A stretch of DNA of 64,000 nucleotides, from contig CAJKWK010000006.1 in assembly GCA_905203555.1 (NCBI GenBank), positions 15,492 through 79,491 of the forward strand, given 5' to 3'. This DNA comes from an uncultured Lachnospiraceae bacterium (GTDB lineage Bacteria > Bacillota > Clostridia > Lachnospirales > Lachnospiraceae). The first letter of the stretch is position 1. The number at the start of each line of letters is the position of its first letter. A model generated the notes under the pieces. It did no database searches and had not been told where the DNA came from. It saw nothing but the letters and a program-made list of their open reading frames with translations. The position numbers were made by a program, and so were the translations under genes. Positions 24,959-33,190 of this stretch are shown in pieces.

Positions 24959-25786
24959 ATGGCATCAGTGGTATAGTTGTTCTTTCTTCGATTGTCGTGG
25001 CAGCAGGCGCTTTGTGGAAGGCGAAGAGAATGAAAGAGGAGACAGATTTATTTGCAGATCAGGTGGAAGAGACAATCGGACAGATATTGTCAGGAAAAGA
25101 ATGGAAAGAAACAGAGGAAATAATAGAAGATACGTTGTGGGGAAAATGTGAAGAGAAGTTTCGGCAGCTGTATCAGGGATGGAATCAGAAAGAAATAGAT
25201 GCTCTGCGTGAGAAAAAACAAATGAAAACGTTGATTTCCGATATTTCCCATCAGACGAAAACTCCACTTGCAAATATAAAATTGTATCAAGAGTTTTTAC
25301 AGGAGGAAGAGTTGTCGGAAAAGGGGCAGGGATTTTTGAAACGTCTGGAAGAGCAGACGGACAAATTGGATTTTCTATTACAGAGCATGGTGAAAATGTC
25401 CAGACTGGAAAGTGGGATTATTCAGATAAAAAAAGAAACTGGAAATCTCTATCATACATTGACGGCAGCAGTGAGTCAGATTGTTCCGGCAGCGGCAGAA
25501 AAAGAAATAGAACTTTATGTTGAATGTGAAGAAAAGGTGCCTTTGAATCATGATGCAAAATGGACAGAAGAGGCTATTTTTAACGTGTTGGATAATGCAG
25601 TAAAATATACAAAAGCAGGCAGAAATTTTCACGAGATTTTATCGAGAACCGGAGGTGCATGAACAGAATGGCGTGGGAATTGGGTTGTATCTGACACGCA
25701 GGATATTAGAATTGCAGAATGGGTACATTGAAGTACATTCTGATGAAGGAAAAGGAGCAGAGTTTTGTATGTATCTTCCGAATTAG
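24946..25786 (+). pseudogene. Sensor histidine kinase disrupted by an internal, out-of-frame deletion
   Basis: Frame one (24946 onward) gives one transmembrane helix, the H-box DISHQTKTPLANIK (His102) and the N-box FNVLDNAVKYTKAG, then terminates at 25662. A second frame from 25619 continues with AEIFTRFYREPEVHEQNG, the G2 motif VGIGLYLTRRIL and ends at 25784-25786. Between KYTKAG and AEIF the family has about 30 residues, including the G1 box DxGxGI; all are missing. Joining the frames would still give a kinase without an ATP-binding G1 box, so this is a true loss rather than a sequencing slip. Confidence 0.88.
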
Positions 25787-25829
25787 AAAAGAATATACTA
25801 GACATATTTGTAAGTGATAGTGCTTGAAA

Positions 25830-25850
25830 TGTAACGACAAAAGCGTTACA
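25830..25850. promoter_or_regulatory. Inverted repeat upstream of the antitoxin, likely autoregulatory operator
   Basis: TGTAACG (25830-25836) and CGTTACA (25844-25850) are perfect inverted arms with a seven-base centre, ending 12 bases before the antitoxin ribosome site. Type II antitoxins of the RelB/DinJ family usually repress their own promoter through such a site. Confidence 0.55.
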
Positions 25851-25875
25851 ATGTAAGAAATAAGGAGGTGTGATC

Positions 25876-26172
25876 ATGGAAAAAACAGCAACATTGAACC
25901 TAAGAGTAAATCCAACGGTTAAAGAGCGGGCAGAAAAAGTATTGTCTCAGTTGGGTGTTCCTATGTCAACAGCGATTGATATGTATTTGAATCAAATCTC
26001 TCTTACAGGAGGAATTCCATTTTCTGTTTCTTTACCAAAAGCACCAGTATCGATTCATGCAGATGTCATGACAACAGAAGAAATCCATCAGAAATTGGAA
26101 AAAGGATATAATGATATAGCTGCAGGAAGAGTACAGAATGCTGCCAAAATTCAGGGAGAATTATTGATATGA
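25876..26172 (+). CDS. RelB/DinJ-family antitoxin
   Basis: A 98-residue protein with a ribbon-helix-helix N-terminus (TATLNLRVNPTVKERAEKVL, then LGVPMSTAIDMYLNQI) and a C-terminal tail (HQKLEKGYNDIAAGRVQ) that would wrap the toxin. AAGGAGG at 25862-25868 supports ATG 25876 rather than the GTG at 25870. Its stop overlaps the start of a collapsed ParE/RelE-like toxin gene. With the toxin destroyed it is now a solitary antitoxin. The gene pair sits between the kinase and its ABC transporter. Confidence 0.88.
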   Translation: MEKTATLNLRVNPTVKERAEKVLSQLGVPMSTAIDMYLNQISLTGGIPFSVSLPKAPVSIHADVMTTEEIHQKLEKGYNDIAAGRVQNAAKIQGELLI

Positions 26173-26261
26173 AACATTATACGGTCGAGATTACAAATAA
26201 AGTGATTGTAACAAATGTACTATATAGTGCATCAGATATTGAAAGTCGATTAAATGGGTAA
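26169..26261 (+). pseudogene. ParE/RelE-type toxin with most of its middle deleted
   Basis: Thirty codons. The first eleven (MKHYTVEITNK) match the start of ParE/RelE toxins and the remainder (VIVTNVLYSASDIESRLNG) matches their last strand and C-terminus. The intervening 65-70 residues found in intact toxins are absent, and the frame is kept. ATG 26169 overlaps the antitoxin stop, the normal coupling for such pairs. The product cannot form the toxin fold. Confidence 0.75.
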
Positions 26262-26312
26262 ATGGTAAATTAAGATAATTTTTCGGTAAGTTGGAGAGAT
26301 GAATTTGAAATA

Positions 26313-26353
26313 TCACAATTTTGTGACAATGTTATATTGTGACAGGATTGTGA
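26313..26353. promoter_or_regulatory. TTGTGA repeats upstream of the ABC transporter, possible response-regulator sites
   Basis: A 14-bp palindrome TCACAATTTTGTGA (26313-26326), and direct TTGTGACA copies at 26321-26328 and 26337-26344, plus TTGTGA at 26348-26353. Repeats upstream of a Bce-type transporter are the usual targets of the cognate OmpR-type regulator. A TATGAT at 26365-26370 may be the -10 box; no good -35 is seen, as expected for an activated promoter. Confidence 0.5.
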
Positions 26354-26413
26354 TTTTTTCTTGTTATGATAATTATGAGCTCAAAAATACACATACGAAG
26401 TGAGGATGGAATT

Positions 26414-27103
26414 ATGGAATCTTATATTGTAGAAACGAGAAACTTAAAAAAATATTATCAACAGGGAGTGAATACAGTCAAGGCATTGGATGGAGTGGAT
26501 TTTCGGGTCAAGGCAGAAGAATTTGTGGCGATTATCGGAAAATCCGGTAGTGGAAAAAGTACGCTGCTGCATATGATTGGCGGACTGGATGTGCCTACAG
26601 GAGGAGAAGTGATTGTAGGCGGCAGGAATCTGGCGGGACTTACAAAGGAACAACTTGCGGTTTTTCGCCGCCGGAAAATCGGATTTGTATTTCAAAGTTA
26701 CAATCTGGTACAAGATTTGAATGTATATGAGAATATCATTCTTCCGGTGGAACTGGATGGAAAACATGTGGATAAGAAATTTGTAGACGAAATTATGGAG
26801 CTGCTACAGTTGGGAGAGAAACGAGAAGCACTTCCCAGTATGCTTTCCGGCGGGCAACAGCAGAGGGTAGCGATTGCGAGAGCAATTGCCGCAACGCCAA
26901 CTCTATTGTTGTGCGATGAACCGACTGGGAATCTTGATACTGCAACTAGTCATGACGTACTGGGACTTTTAAAAATTGTGGCAAAACAGTTTCGGCAGAC
27001 GATTGTTCTGATTACACATGATAATGATATTGCACAAATGGCGGATCGGATTGTACGGATTGAGGATGGAAAGATTGTGAGAGGAAGTGATTTCCATGCT
27101 TAA
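26414..27103 (+). CDS. ABC transporter ATP-binding protein, MacB/BceA type
   Basis: A 229-residue ATPase: Walker A IGKSGSGKST near residue 40, Q-loop FVFQSYNL, signature LSGGQQQRVAIARA, Walker B LLLCDEPTGNLD, H-loop LITHDND. These are LolD/MacB/BceA family features, which power FtsX-type permeases for peptide-antibiotic sensing and resistance. TGAGGA seven bases upstream supports ATG 26414. It overlaps the permease start by eight bases. The ATPase is intact although both the kinase and the permease are broken. Confidence 0.92.
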   Translation: MESYIVETRNLKKYYQQGVNTVKALDGVDFRVKAEEFVAIIGKSGSGKSTLLHMIGGLDVPTGGEVIVGGRNLAGLTKEQLAVFRRRKIGFVFQSYNLVQDLNVYENIILPVELDGKHVDKKFVDEIMELLQLGEKREALPSMLSGGQQQRVAIARAIAATPTLLLCDEPTGNLDTATSHDVLGLLKIVAKQFRQTIVLITHDNDIAQMADRIVRIEDGKIVRGSDFHA

Positions 27104-29565
27104 AAATAACAATCAGGAGGTTATAAAACATTTAGCAAAGAAGAACTTAAAAAGTAACGGTCGGCGCAGCGTGTCAATGATTCTGGCGGTATTATTGTCT
27201 TCTTTTTTATTGTTTAGTGTTTTTACGGTGGGAGCTACTTATTTAAAGATGCAGAGACTGCAGAATATCCGGTTAAATGGAGCAGAGTTTGATGCAATCA
27301 TGTATGGAATCTCAGATGAGCAGAAAACATTACTGGAGGAAAATCCAGATGTAGCAAGCTATGGTATTGTAATGGTTTCAGGAGGTGTTAAGGAAACAGA
27401 GGCTGATAAAACACCGGGCGTGGGATTGGTTTATGCAGAATCCGATGGAAGAAAATGAAATCATGGTGACAGAAGATGCCTTGAAAAAGTGTGGATTTCC
27501 GGATAAGAAAATCGGAGATGAAATTACATTTGTATATGAGATAAATGAGAAAAGGGAAGAAGAAACTTTTCGGATTTCAGGGGTGTGGGACGGATATGGA
27601 GACACAGATGTGTTCTATATATCCAAAGCCTTTTGTGACAAGCAGGAGCTGGATAGAGTATATTATGGGCGGTGTCATATTTCCTTTCAGAAAAAGTGGA
27701 TGTCTGATAAAGAACAGCAGGTGTTTATTGACAGCATGAATCTGGCAAAATCACAGCGCTTATTTTATGTATATGAGTATGGAAATGCAACAGAAATCTT
27801 TTTGGGGTTAGCAGGAATTGTTCTTGTCACATGCCTGAGTGCGTATTTGCTGATTTACAATATTATGTATCTGTCGGTGGCGGGAAATATCCGTTATTAC
27901 GGACTTTTACAGACTATTGGAATGACCGGACGGCAAATTCAGCAGTTGATGCAAAGACAGCTTTTTTGGATTGGCGGAATTGGGATGACTGGCGGAATTT
28001 TATTTGGAACAGGGGTTTCTGTATTCTTAATCCCGGTGGTAGTAAAGTCATTGGTTCAGGGAAAAGAAATGGGAACTGTACAAGTGACATTTCATCCAAT
28101 CATTATTTTACTAACGGTTCTGCTGACCGGATTTACCGTTTGGAATGCAGGACGTAAGCCAACGAAAATTGCGGTGGAAAGTTCTCCTATAGAAGCACTG
28201 GGATATCGCTCTGTTTCCGGTATAAGAAAAGGGCATAAGATGAGAAGGGGAAAGTTGGTTTTCCGTATGGCTTTGGAGCAATTGACAAGGAATAAGAAAA
28301 AGACAGTGATTACGATGCTGTCATTGGCAGCCAGCCTTTCAGTGTTTTTATGTTTAATTACATTGCTGCATACACAGTCGGCAAGAGAGTACAATTATAA
28401 CTATATGGGACTGGATATGATAGTGAATAACGATACCATCAGCAATATGGTCCTGCTTACAGAAGAGGAAGGAGAAGAACAGATCCAGGGCGTGCATCAG
28501 ATTTTAAATGAGGAACTTTTGCAGCGGATTGAACAGACAGAAGGCGTAGAGGCAGTGCTCCCGGCAGTGACTGTTCCGACAATTGTTCCATGGGAGTCGG
28601 AAGTGACGGATATCTGGATGCGGGAGTTTTATGAAACATGGATGGATATTCCTTATGAAGATGATATCGAGGAATACAAGGCACATCCGGAGAATTTCGG
28701 GTCATCTTTGGTGGGAATCACAGAGGCAGACTTTCGGGCATTGAATGCAGAAATGGAACATCCGGTGGATGAAGATGCATTTTTAAGCGGAAAGACTTGT
28801 ATTTTATACAGACATGGTTTGTTTGGATTAAAGGAAAATGAGCTGCGTGGAAGGCAGATTCAATGTGCAGAATATCTCCATCCGGAAAATGTCCGGACAT
28901 TTGAAATTGCCGGAATGACGGATGTGAATGATTATGTGGCATTTCTCGGTTTTCCACCTACCATGATTGTAATCAATCATGTGGTAAAAGCGTTTACAGA
29001 AGAGCCAATCGTCTTTAAGGCAGGGATTCGTTATGCGGAAGAATATGATCAAGAAACAGAAAATGCTGTTCTTTCCATCATAAAAGAAAGCCCGGACGAA
29101 ACGGATTTTTCTTGGAGTTCTAAAATTAAAACGGCGGAAAATGTAAAAGCGGCGCAGGGACATATGATGGAGGTCGGACTTGGAATCGTTCTGATACTCG
29201 GAATCATTGGAGTGATGAATTATATTAATACCTCTGTCGGAAATATGCAGAGTCGTCAGAAAGAGATTTCCATCATGGAAAGTGTAGGAATGACGGAAAG
29301 ACAGGTGAAGAAAATGTTAATGTGGGAAGGTGTCTTTTATACTGTAGGAGTGCTGCTCCTGACGTTGACCGCAGGAGTTGGCATTACCTATGCAATCTAT
29401 CAGACAATGAATTATATGGGCGCAGAATTCTGGTTTCCGGTGCTGCCTTTCGTGGGAGCGACAGCAGTGTTGTTTGTTATATGCATTGCTGTTCCGGTAA
29501 TGACGTACCGGAAAATGGAAAAAAACAGAAGTCTGATAGAAAGAATCCGCATAACTGTAGAGTGA
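27096..29565 (+). pseudogene. FtsX-type ABC permease interrupted by a frameshifting deletion
   Basis: The N-terminal part (27096-27458) has the first transmembrane helix and the start of the extracellular domain, ending GVGLVYAESDGRK. The frame then shifts to one that reads NPMEENEIMVTEDALKKCGF from about 27440 and runs to 29565 with the remaining helices, two FtsX domains and the second extracellular domain. The segment between LVYA and ENEIMV is about 15 residues shorter than I expect for the family, so a small deletion rather than a single-base change is likely. The 3' part (over 700 codons) is otherwise clean, implying recent loss. Confidence 0.85.
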
Positions 29566-29574
29566 GAAAGAGAG

Positions 29575-29832
29575 TTAAGACAGATCTTCTTTCCCTTCAA
29601 TAAGGTAGTCGTAAGATACTTGGAATACTTCTGTAAATGCTTTTAATTCCAGGTCTGTAACATATCGCTTGTTTGTTTCGATTCTGGTGATTACATTTTT
29701 GTCCATGTCATAGCCTCTTAATTGGAGCTGATAAGCTAAAACACGTTGAGACATATGATGTTCTTTTCGAAGTTTAATGAGTCTCTGGCTGATTAAATTT
29801 TTCTCTCCGGTTGTTGTTCGTGGCTTTGGCAT
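29575..29832 (-). CDS. Small XRE-family regulator
   Basis: An 85-residue Cro/CI-type helix-turn-helix protein: EKNLISQRLIKLRKEHHMSQ, VLAYQLQLRGYDMDKNVITR and RIETNKRYVTDLEL, with a C-terminal dimerisation helix (FTEVFQVSYDYL). The ATG ending at 29832 follows GGAGG; longer in-frame starts lie beyond the promoter. It is divergent from an unknown gene at 29957 with a pair of inverted repeats between them, so it probably represses both. Confidence 0.85.
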   Translation of the reverse strand: MPKPRTTTGEKNLISQRLIKLRKEHHMSQRVLAYQLQLRGYDMDKNVITRIETNKRYVTDLELKAFTEVFQVSYDYLIEGKEDLS

Positions 29833-29864
29833 TTTTTTGCTCCTCCTACAAGTATTTAGATACA

Positions 29865-29941
29865 TTTGTCTCACTTTTTGCACTGTTTCTATTGATTTTA
29901 CATGGAAAACAGAATACAATCGGTTGTAAAAGTGAGACAAA
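29865..29941. promoter_or_regulatory. 14-bp inverted repeat pair between divergent genes (XRE operator candidate)
   Basis: TTTGTCTCACTTTT at 29865-29878 and its exact reverse complement AAAAGTGAGACAAA at 29928-29941, 49 bases apart. Each arm lies close to one of the two divergent start codons. Two oppositely oriented copies fit a regulator that binds both ends of the shared control region. Confidence 0.7.
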
Positions 29942-29956
29942 AAGGATGTAGGGAAA

Positions 29957-30379
29957 ATGAAATGCGGAAGAGACGACAGTTATCGGAAAGAATTGGAGTG
30001 TATGGCTTTTTTATACTTATGTGGGATCAGGGACAGAGAATTATTGTCCGGAAAAGAAAAGATGACATTTACAGATTTTGACAGACTGCTTTACATTACG
30101 GATTTGATCGGATTCTCAGAATTAAATTTGGAGATATGGGAAACGTACAATGGTCATTTTCAAGAGCAATTTCAGGAACTTGAGAGATTGTTTCGGGATT
30201 CAACAGATGATATGGTTTTCGATTTAACAGAAAGAGAGAATGATATGTCAGAGAAGTGGGTTGAAGATTTTTTGGGACAGATACCGGACCGGAAAAGTGA
30301 AAAAATAGTAAAACGATGGATGCAGGAAAAAACGCTTGACTTTGACGTAGCGTCAAGTGATATGCTTACCCTAAGCTGA
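29957..30379 (+). CDS. Hypothetical protein, no family recognised
   Basis: A 140-residue acidic, soluble protein with no signal peptide or membrane segment. The middle (NLEIWETYNGHFQEQFQELE, then RLFRDSTDDMVFDL) is predicted helical and rich in aromatic and acidic residues; there are two cysteines near the N-terminus (residues 3 and 15) and one at about 22. It is divergent from a small XRE regulator and bounded by its own terminator, whose stem begins within the last codons. I recognise no domain. Possibilities are an XRE-controlled effector or a phage-derived protein. Confidence 0.65.
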   Translation: MKCGRDDSYRKELECMAFLYLCGIRDRELLSGKEKMTFTDFDRLLYITDLIGFSELNLEIWETYNGHFQEQFQELERLFRDSTDDMVFDLTERENDMSEKWVEDFLGQIPDRKSEKIVKRWMQEKTLDFDVASSDMLTLS

Positions 30380-30412
30380 TAAGAATCAAGTCTTGTCAGT
30401 TTAGGGTATTTT
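30367..30412 (+). terminator. Terminator overlapping the 3' end of the hypothetical gene
   Basis: TACCCTAAGCTGA (30367-30379) pairs with TCAGTTTAGGGTA (30396-30408) with one G-U pair and a 16-base loop, followed by TTTT. The gene's last four codons and stop lie in the left arm. Confidence 0.8.
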
Positions 30413-30477
30413 AGATATTCAGATTTATGTACAGTCTAAAATACATTCCGCGGAAATAAGAACAGGAGGTGACAAAT

Positions 30478-31242
30478 GTGAGGTACAGTATAAGAGAGGT
30501 TTCGGAACTTGCAGGAGTGAGTGCACGCACGCTGCGGTATTATGATGAAATCGGTCTATTGAAACCGTTGGAAATCAGCGAAACCGGATATCGATATTAT
30601 GGAGAACAAGAACTAACCTTACTGCAGCAGATTTTATTTTATCGAGAAAGAGGGTTGGAACTAAAACAGATCCAGAAGATTATTTATCAGAGTGATTTTG
30701 ATGTTATGCGTGCTTTACAAGAACATCTTTTAGACCTGGAAGCGAAAAAGAAACATATGGAATCGTTGATTTTCACAGTAGAGCAGACGATTCGATCAAT
30801 GAAGGGAGAATGTGAAATGAGTGATAAAGAAAAATTTCAGGCATTTAAGGAGCGTATTGTTCGAGAAAATGAGGAAAAACATGGCGCAGAAATTCGAGAA
30901 AAATATGGAGATGACGAAATGGATTCTGCAAACCGGAAGATGCTGAATATGACGGAAGAAGAGTTTGAGCGATTTCAAAATCTTGGCAAGGAAATCAATA
31001 CACAGTTAGAAGAAGCTGTTCGAACCGGAGAAAAGCCGGAAAGTGAAAAAGGAAAGCGTATTGTTCTTCTGCATAAAGAATGGCTGGGCAAGACTTGGAA
31101 ACAGTATACAAAGGAAACGCATATTGCAATTGGAAATATGTATATCAGCGACGAGCGGTTTAAGTTGTATTATGACAAAGAAGTTGCCGGGTGCGCGACG
31201 TTTTTGGAAAAGGCGATTCGGTATTGGGTGGAACGGTTGTAA
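30478..31242 (+). CDS. MerR-family regulator with TipAS-type antibiotic-binding domain
   Basis: A 254-residue activator. Residues 1-70 are the MerR winged helix (YSIREVSELAGVSARTLRYY, then DEIGLLKP, GYRYYGEQEL), followed by a coiled-coil dimerisation helix and, from about 115, a TipAS-like helical domain (EKFQAFKERIV, NEEKHGAEIREKYG, YISDERFKLYYD). TipAS domains capture thiopeptides or other cyclic peptides and sense drug stress. The start is GTG 30478, eight bases after AGGAGG (30464-30469); an upstream GTG is part of that ribosome site. No transporter is adjacent. Confidence 0.9.
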   Translation: MRYSIREVSELAGVSARTLRYYDEIGLLKPLEISETGYRYYGEQELTLLQQILFYRERGLELKQIQKIIYQSDFDVMRALQEHLLDLEAKKKHMESLIFTVEQTIRSMKGECEMSDKEKFQAFKERIVRENEEKHGAEIREKYGDDEMDSANRKMLNMTEEEFERFQNLGKEINTQLEEAVRTGEKPESEKGKRIVLLHKEWLGKTWKQYTKETHIAIGNMYISDERFKLYYDKEVAGCATFLEKAIRYWVERL

Positions 31243-31267
31243 AATGAAAAATTGTTAAATTTTCATC

Positions 31268-31308
31268 AAAAAATCTTCAGACGTTATTAAATGGCTGAAG
31301 ATTTTTTT
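31268..31308 (+). terminator. Terminator after the MerR gene
   Basis: AAAAAATCTTCAG (31268-31280) and CTGAAGATTTTTT (31295-31307) form a perfect 13-bp stem with a 14-base loop and a T-run. Confidence 0.85.
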
Positions 31309-31416
31309 GAAATAATCTTTTAATCTTTTATTTTTGTGATTTTTTATTTCATAGAATTGGAGTTTTGAAAATGGATAAAACAAGGAAATAAAATGGAAAA
31401 ATGCGGGATAAAAGGA

Positions 31417-31445
31417 TTGAAAATGGATAGTAAATGTGTTATAGT
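31417..31445 (+). promoter_or_regulatory. Promoter of the HTH-Uma2 gene
   Basis: TTGAAA at 31417-31422, 17 bases, TATAGT at 31440-31445. The SOS box begins 13 bases downstream, around the transcription start. Confidence 0.7.
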
Positions 31446-31457
31446 AAACACAAGAAA

Positions 31458-31471
31458 AGAACAAACGTTCT
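31458..31471. promoter_or_regulatory. LexA/DinR (SOS) box before the HTH-Uma2 gene
   Basis: AGAACAAACGTTCT contains GAAC-N4-GTTC, the Gram-positive LexA core, placed just after the -10 box. This predicts DNA-damage induction. Confidence 0.75.
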
Positions 31472-31487
31472 AATAAGGAGTGCAACT

Positions 31488-32264
31488 ATGAACTTGGAAC
31501 AGATGAAAGAGAAAAAGCGAGAATTGGGATATACTTATGAACAGATTGCAGAGTTGTCTGGTGTGCCATTGGGAACGGTGCAGAAGGTATTCAGTGGAAT
31601 TACGACAGCTCCCCGGTATGATACACTACGCGCTTTGGAACAGGTTTTTCGAGAGGATGAAGAGCTGATGGTCAGAGAATCAGTGACCGCTTATGGAATA
31701 AAAAGACAGGGGGAATATACAGTAGAAGATTATCGTGCTTTACCGGATGAAAAGAGAATGGAATTAATTGACGGAGTACTGTATGATATGGCGGCTCCGA
31801 CCGGAATTCATCAGATTGTAGGTGGGGAGATATATGCTGTGCTGCGAGAGTATATACGGAAGAAAAAAGGTCGTTGTCTCCCGATGTATTCTCCAATTGA
31901 TGTGCAGCTGGATTGTGATGATAAGACGATTGTACAGCCGGATGTGCTAGTGTTGTGTGATACAGGCAAATTGTCGGGAAATACAATTTCTGGAGCGCCA
32001 GATTTCATTGTAGAAGTAATTTCCAAGTCTACACGAAAGAAAGATATGTTTTTAAAATTGAATAAATATATGGAAGCAGGTGTACGGGAGTACTGGATGG
32101 TTGATTTTGAGAAGATGAAAGTGCTGGTCTATGATTTTAACCATGATAATTATCCGATAATTTATGGTACGGATTCAGTGGTTCCGGTTGGAATTTTTGA
32201 TGGAGAGTGTGAGATTGATTTTGAGGAAATTTGTGAATATCTGAAGTCATTTTCGCTGTTATAA
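31488..32264 (+). CDS. Uma2-family (DUF820) PD-(D/E)XK nuclease-like protein with N-terminal HTH
   Basis: A 258-residue protein. Residues 1-60 are an XRE-like helix-turn-helix (KKRELGYTYEQIAELSGVPL, GTVQKVFSG). Residues 75-258 are the Uma2 domain: ELIDGVLYDMAAPTGIHQ, IVQPDVLVLCD and APDFIVEVISKSTRKKD, giving the E, D and ExK-like residues of the PD-(D/E)XK core (the last lysine position is replaced or shifted, EVIS followed by KSTRKKD). Uma2 proteins are abundant but poorly understood. AAGGAG lies seven bases before the ATG. Single gene under an SOS box. Confidence 0.85.
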   Translation: MNLEQMKEKKRELGYTYEQIAELSGVPLGTVQKVFSGITTAPRYDTLRALEQVFREDEELMVRESVTAYGIKRQGEYTVEDYRALPDEKRMELIDGVLYDMAAPTGIHQIVGGEIYAVLREYIRKKKGRCLPMYSPIDVQLDCDDKTIVQPDVLVLCDTGKLSGNTISGAPDFIVEVISKSTRKKDMFLKLNKYMEAGVREYWMVDFEKMKVLVYDFNHDNYPIIYGTDSVVPVGIFDGECEIDFEEICEYLKSFSLL

Positions 32265-32269
32265 AGAAC

Positions 32270-32301
32270 AAAAGAACCTGCTTTACGGAGCAGATTCTTT
32301 T
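32270..32301. terminator. Bidirectional terminator between Uma2 and araC-type genes
   Basis: AAAAGAA-x-CTGCT (32270-32282) pairs with AGCAG-x-TTCTTTT (32289-32301), six-base loop. It overlaps the last codons of the convergent AraC gene. Confidence 0.7.
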
Positions 32302-33143
32302 GAATATGAACTTGGATTTTTCCCAAACTCACGTTTGAAAGCCTTGAAAAAATTGGAATAGTCATTAAATCCGCACAGAAAGCAGGCATTCATAACAGAG
32401 GTTCCTGTTCGCAGCATGTTTCGGGCGAGCAGCAGTCTTTTTTTCATAATATATTGATACAAAGACAGACCGGTGAACTCTTTGAATTTTCGGCTGAGAT
32501 AATATTTGCTGATATAGAATTCATCGGCGAGATAGTCTAGAGATAGATCTTCCGTTAGGTTGTCGTTGATGTAGGCGATGATCTGGTTGATTTTGTTGTT
32601 TTTGGTGATGTCGTCCTTGATAGAATCCAGTGCATCATAATAAGCGCGGATGACATAGATTAGAAATTCAGTCAGGTAAGCACAGGTTAGAGCAGAATTT
32701 CCGATGCCTTTGTTGCGTTTTGTTTTAGAAATTTGTGTGCAGAGCTGTTTCAGGTGCATAATATTTTGGCTCTCGGGGCGGATCAGGCGATAGTTTTTGG
32801 CAGCTGCATCTTGAAAACAAGCGGTGAAATCTTCCTCAAAAAAAAGTATCATTTGTTTGAAAAATTCGTCTGTCATCCAGAGAACGATTCGTTCGTATGG
32901 TTTTAAAGAGTTGATTTCAGCACGGTGCATATCGGATTTACTGATCAGAAGAATATCTCCCTGACGTAGTTTGTAATGTCTGTCTTCGATAATGTAATTG
33001 ACATCTCCGGATAAAAAGAAAAATAATTCATAAAATGTATGTTGATGGAAATCAATATTATGAGGAGATTCATCATATAAATGATGAAATTCAAAGAGTG
33101 GGTTTGACATGATCGGATTGGGCGGATCAAATTGCTTATTCAT
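32283..33143 (-). CDS. AraC-family regulator with cupin sensor domain
   Basis: A 286-residue regulator. The N-terminal half is a cupin (HNIDFHQHTFYELFFFLSGD, YKLRQGDILLISKSDMHRAE); the C-terminal two helix-turn-helices are LSLDYLADEFYISKYYLSRK and GTSVMNACFLCGFNDYSNFF followed by FKREFGKNPSSY. It is divergent from the TRAP transporter operon across 156 bases and probably activates it in response to the transported acid (inference). ATG ending at 33143 follows AAGGTGG. Confidence 0.9.
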   Translation of the reverse strand: MNKQFDPPNPIMSNPLFEFHHLYDESPHNIDFHQHTFYELFFFLSGDVNYIIEDRHYKLRQGDILLISKSDMHRAEINSLKPYERIVLWMTDEFFKQMILFFEEDFTACFQDAAAKNYRLIRPESQNIMHLKQLCTQISKTKRNKGIGNSALTCAYLTEFLIYVIRAYYDALDSIKDDITKNNKINQIIAYINDNLTEDLSLDYLADEFYISKYYLSRKFKEFTGLSLYQYIMKKRLLLARNMLRTGTSVMNACFLCGFNDYSNFFKAFKREFGKNPSSYSKESAP

Positions 33144-33190
33144 CAAAAACTACCACCTTTCATTATAGTGATATCATTATAGAGCAATAT

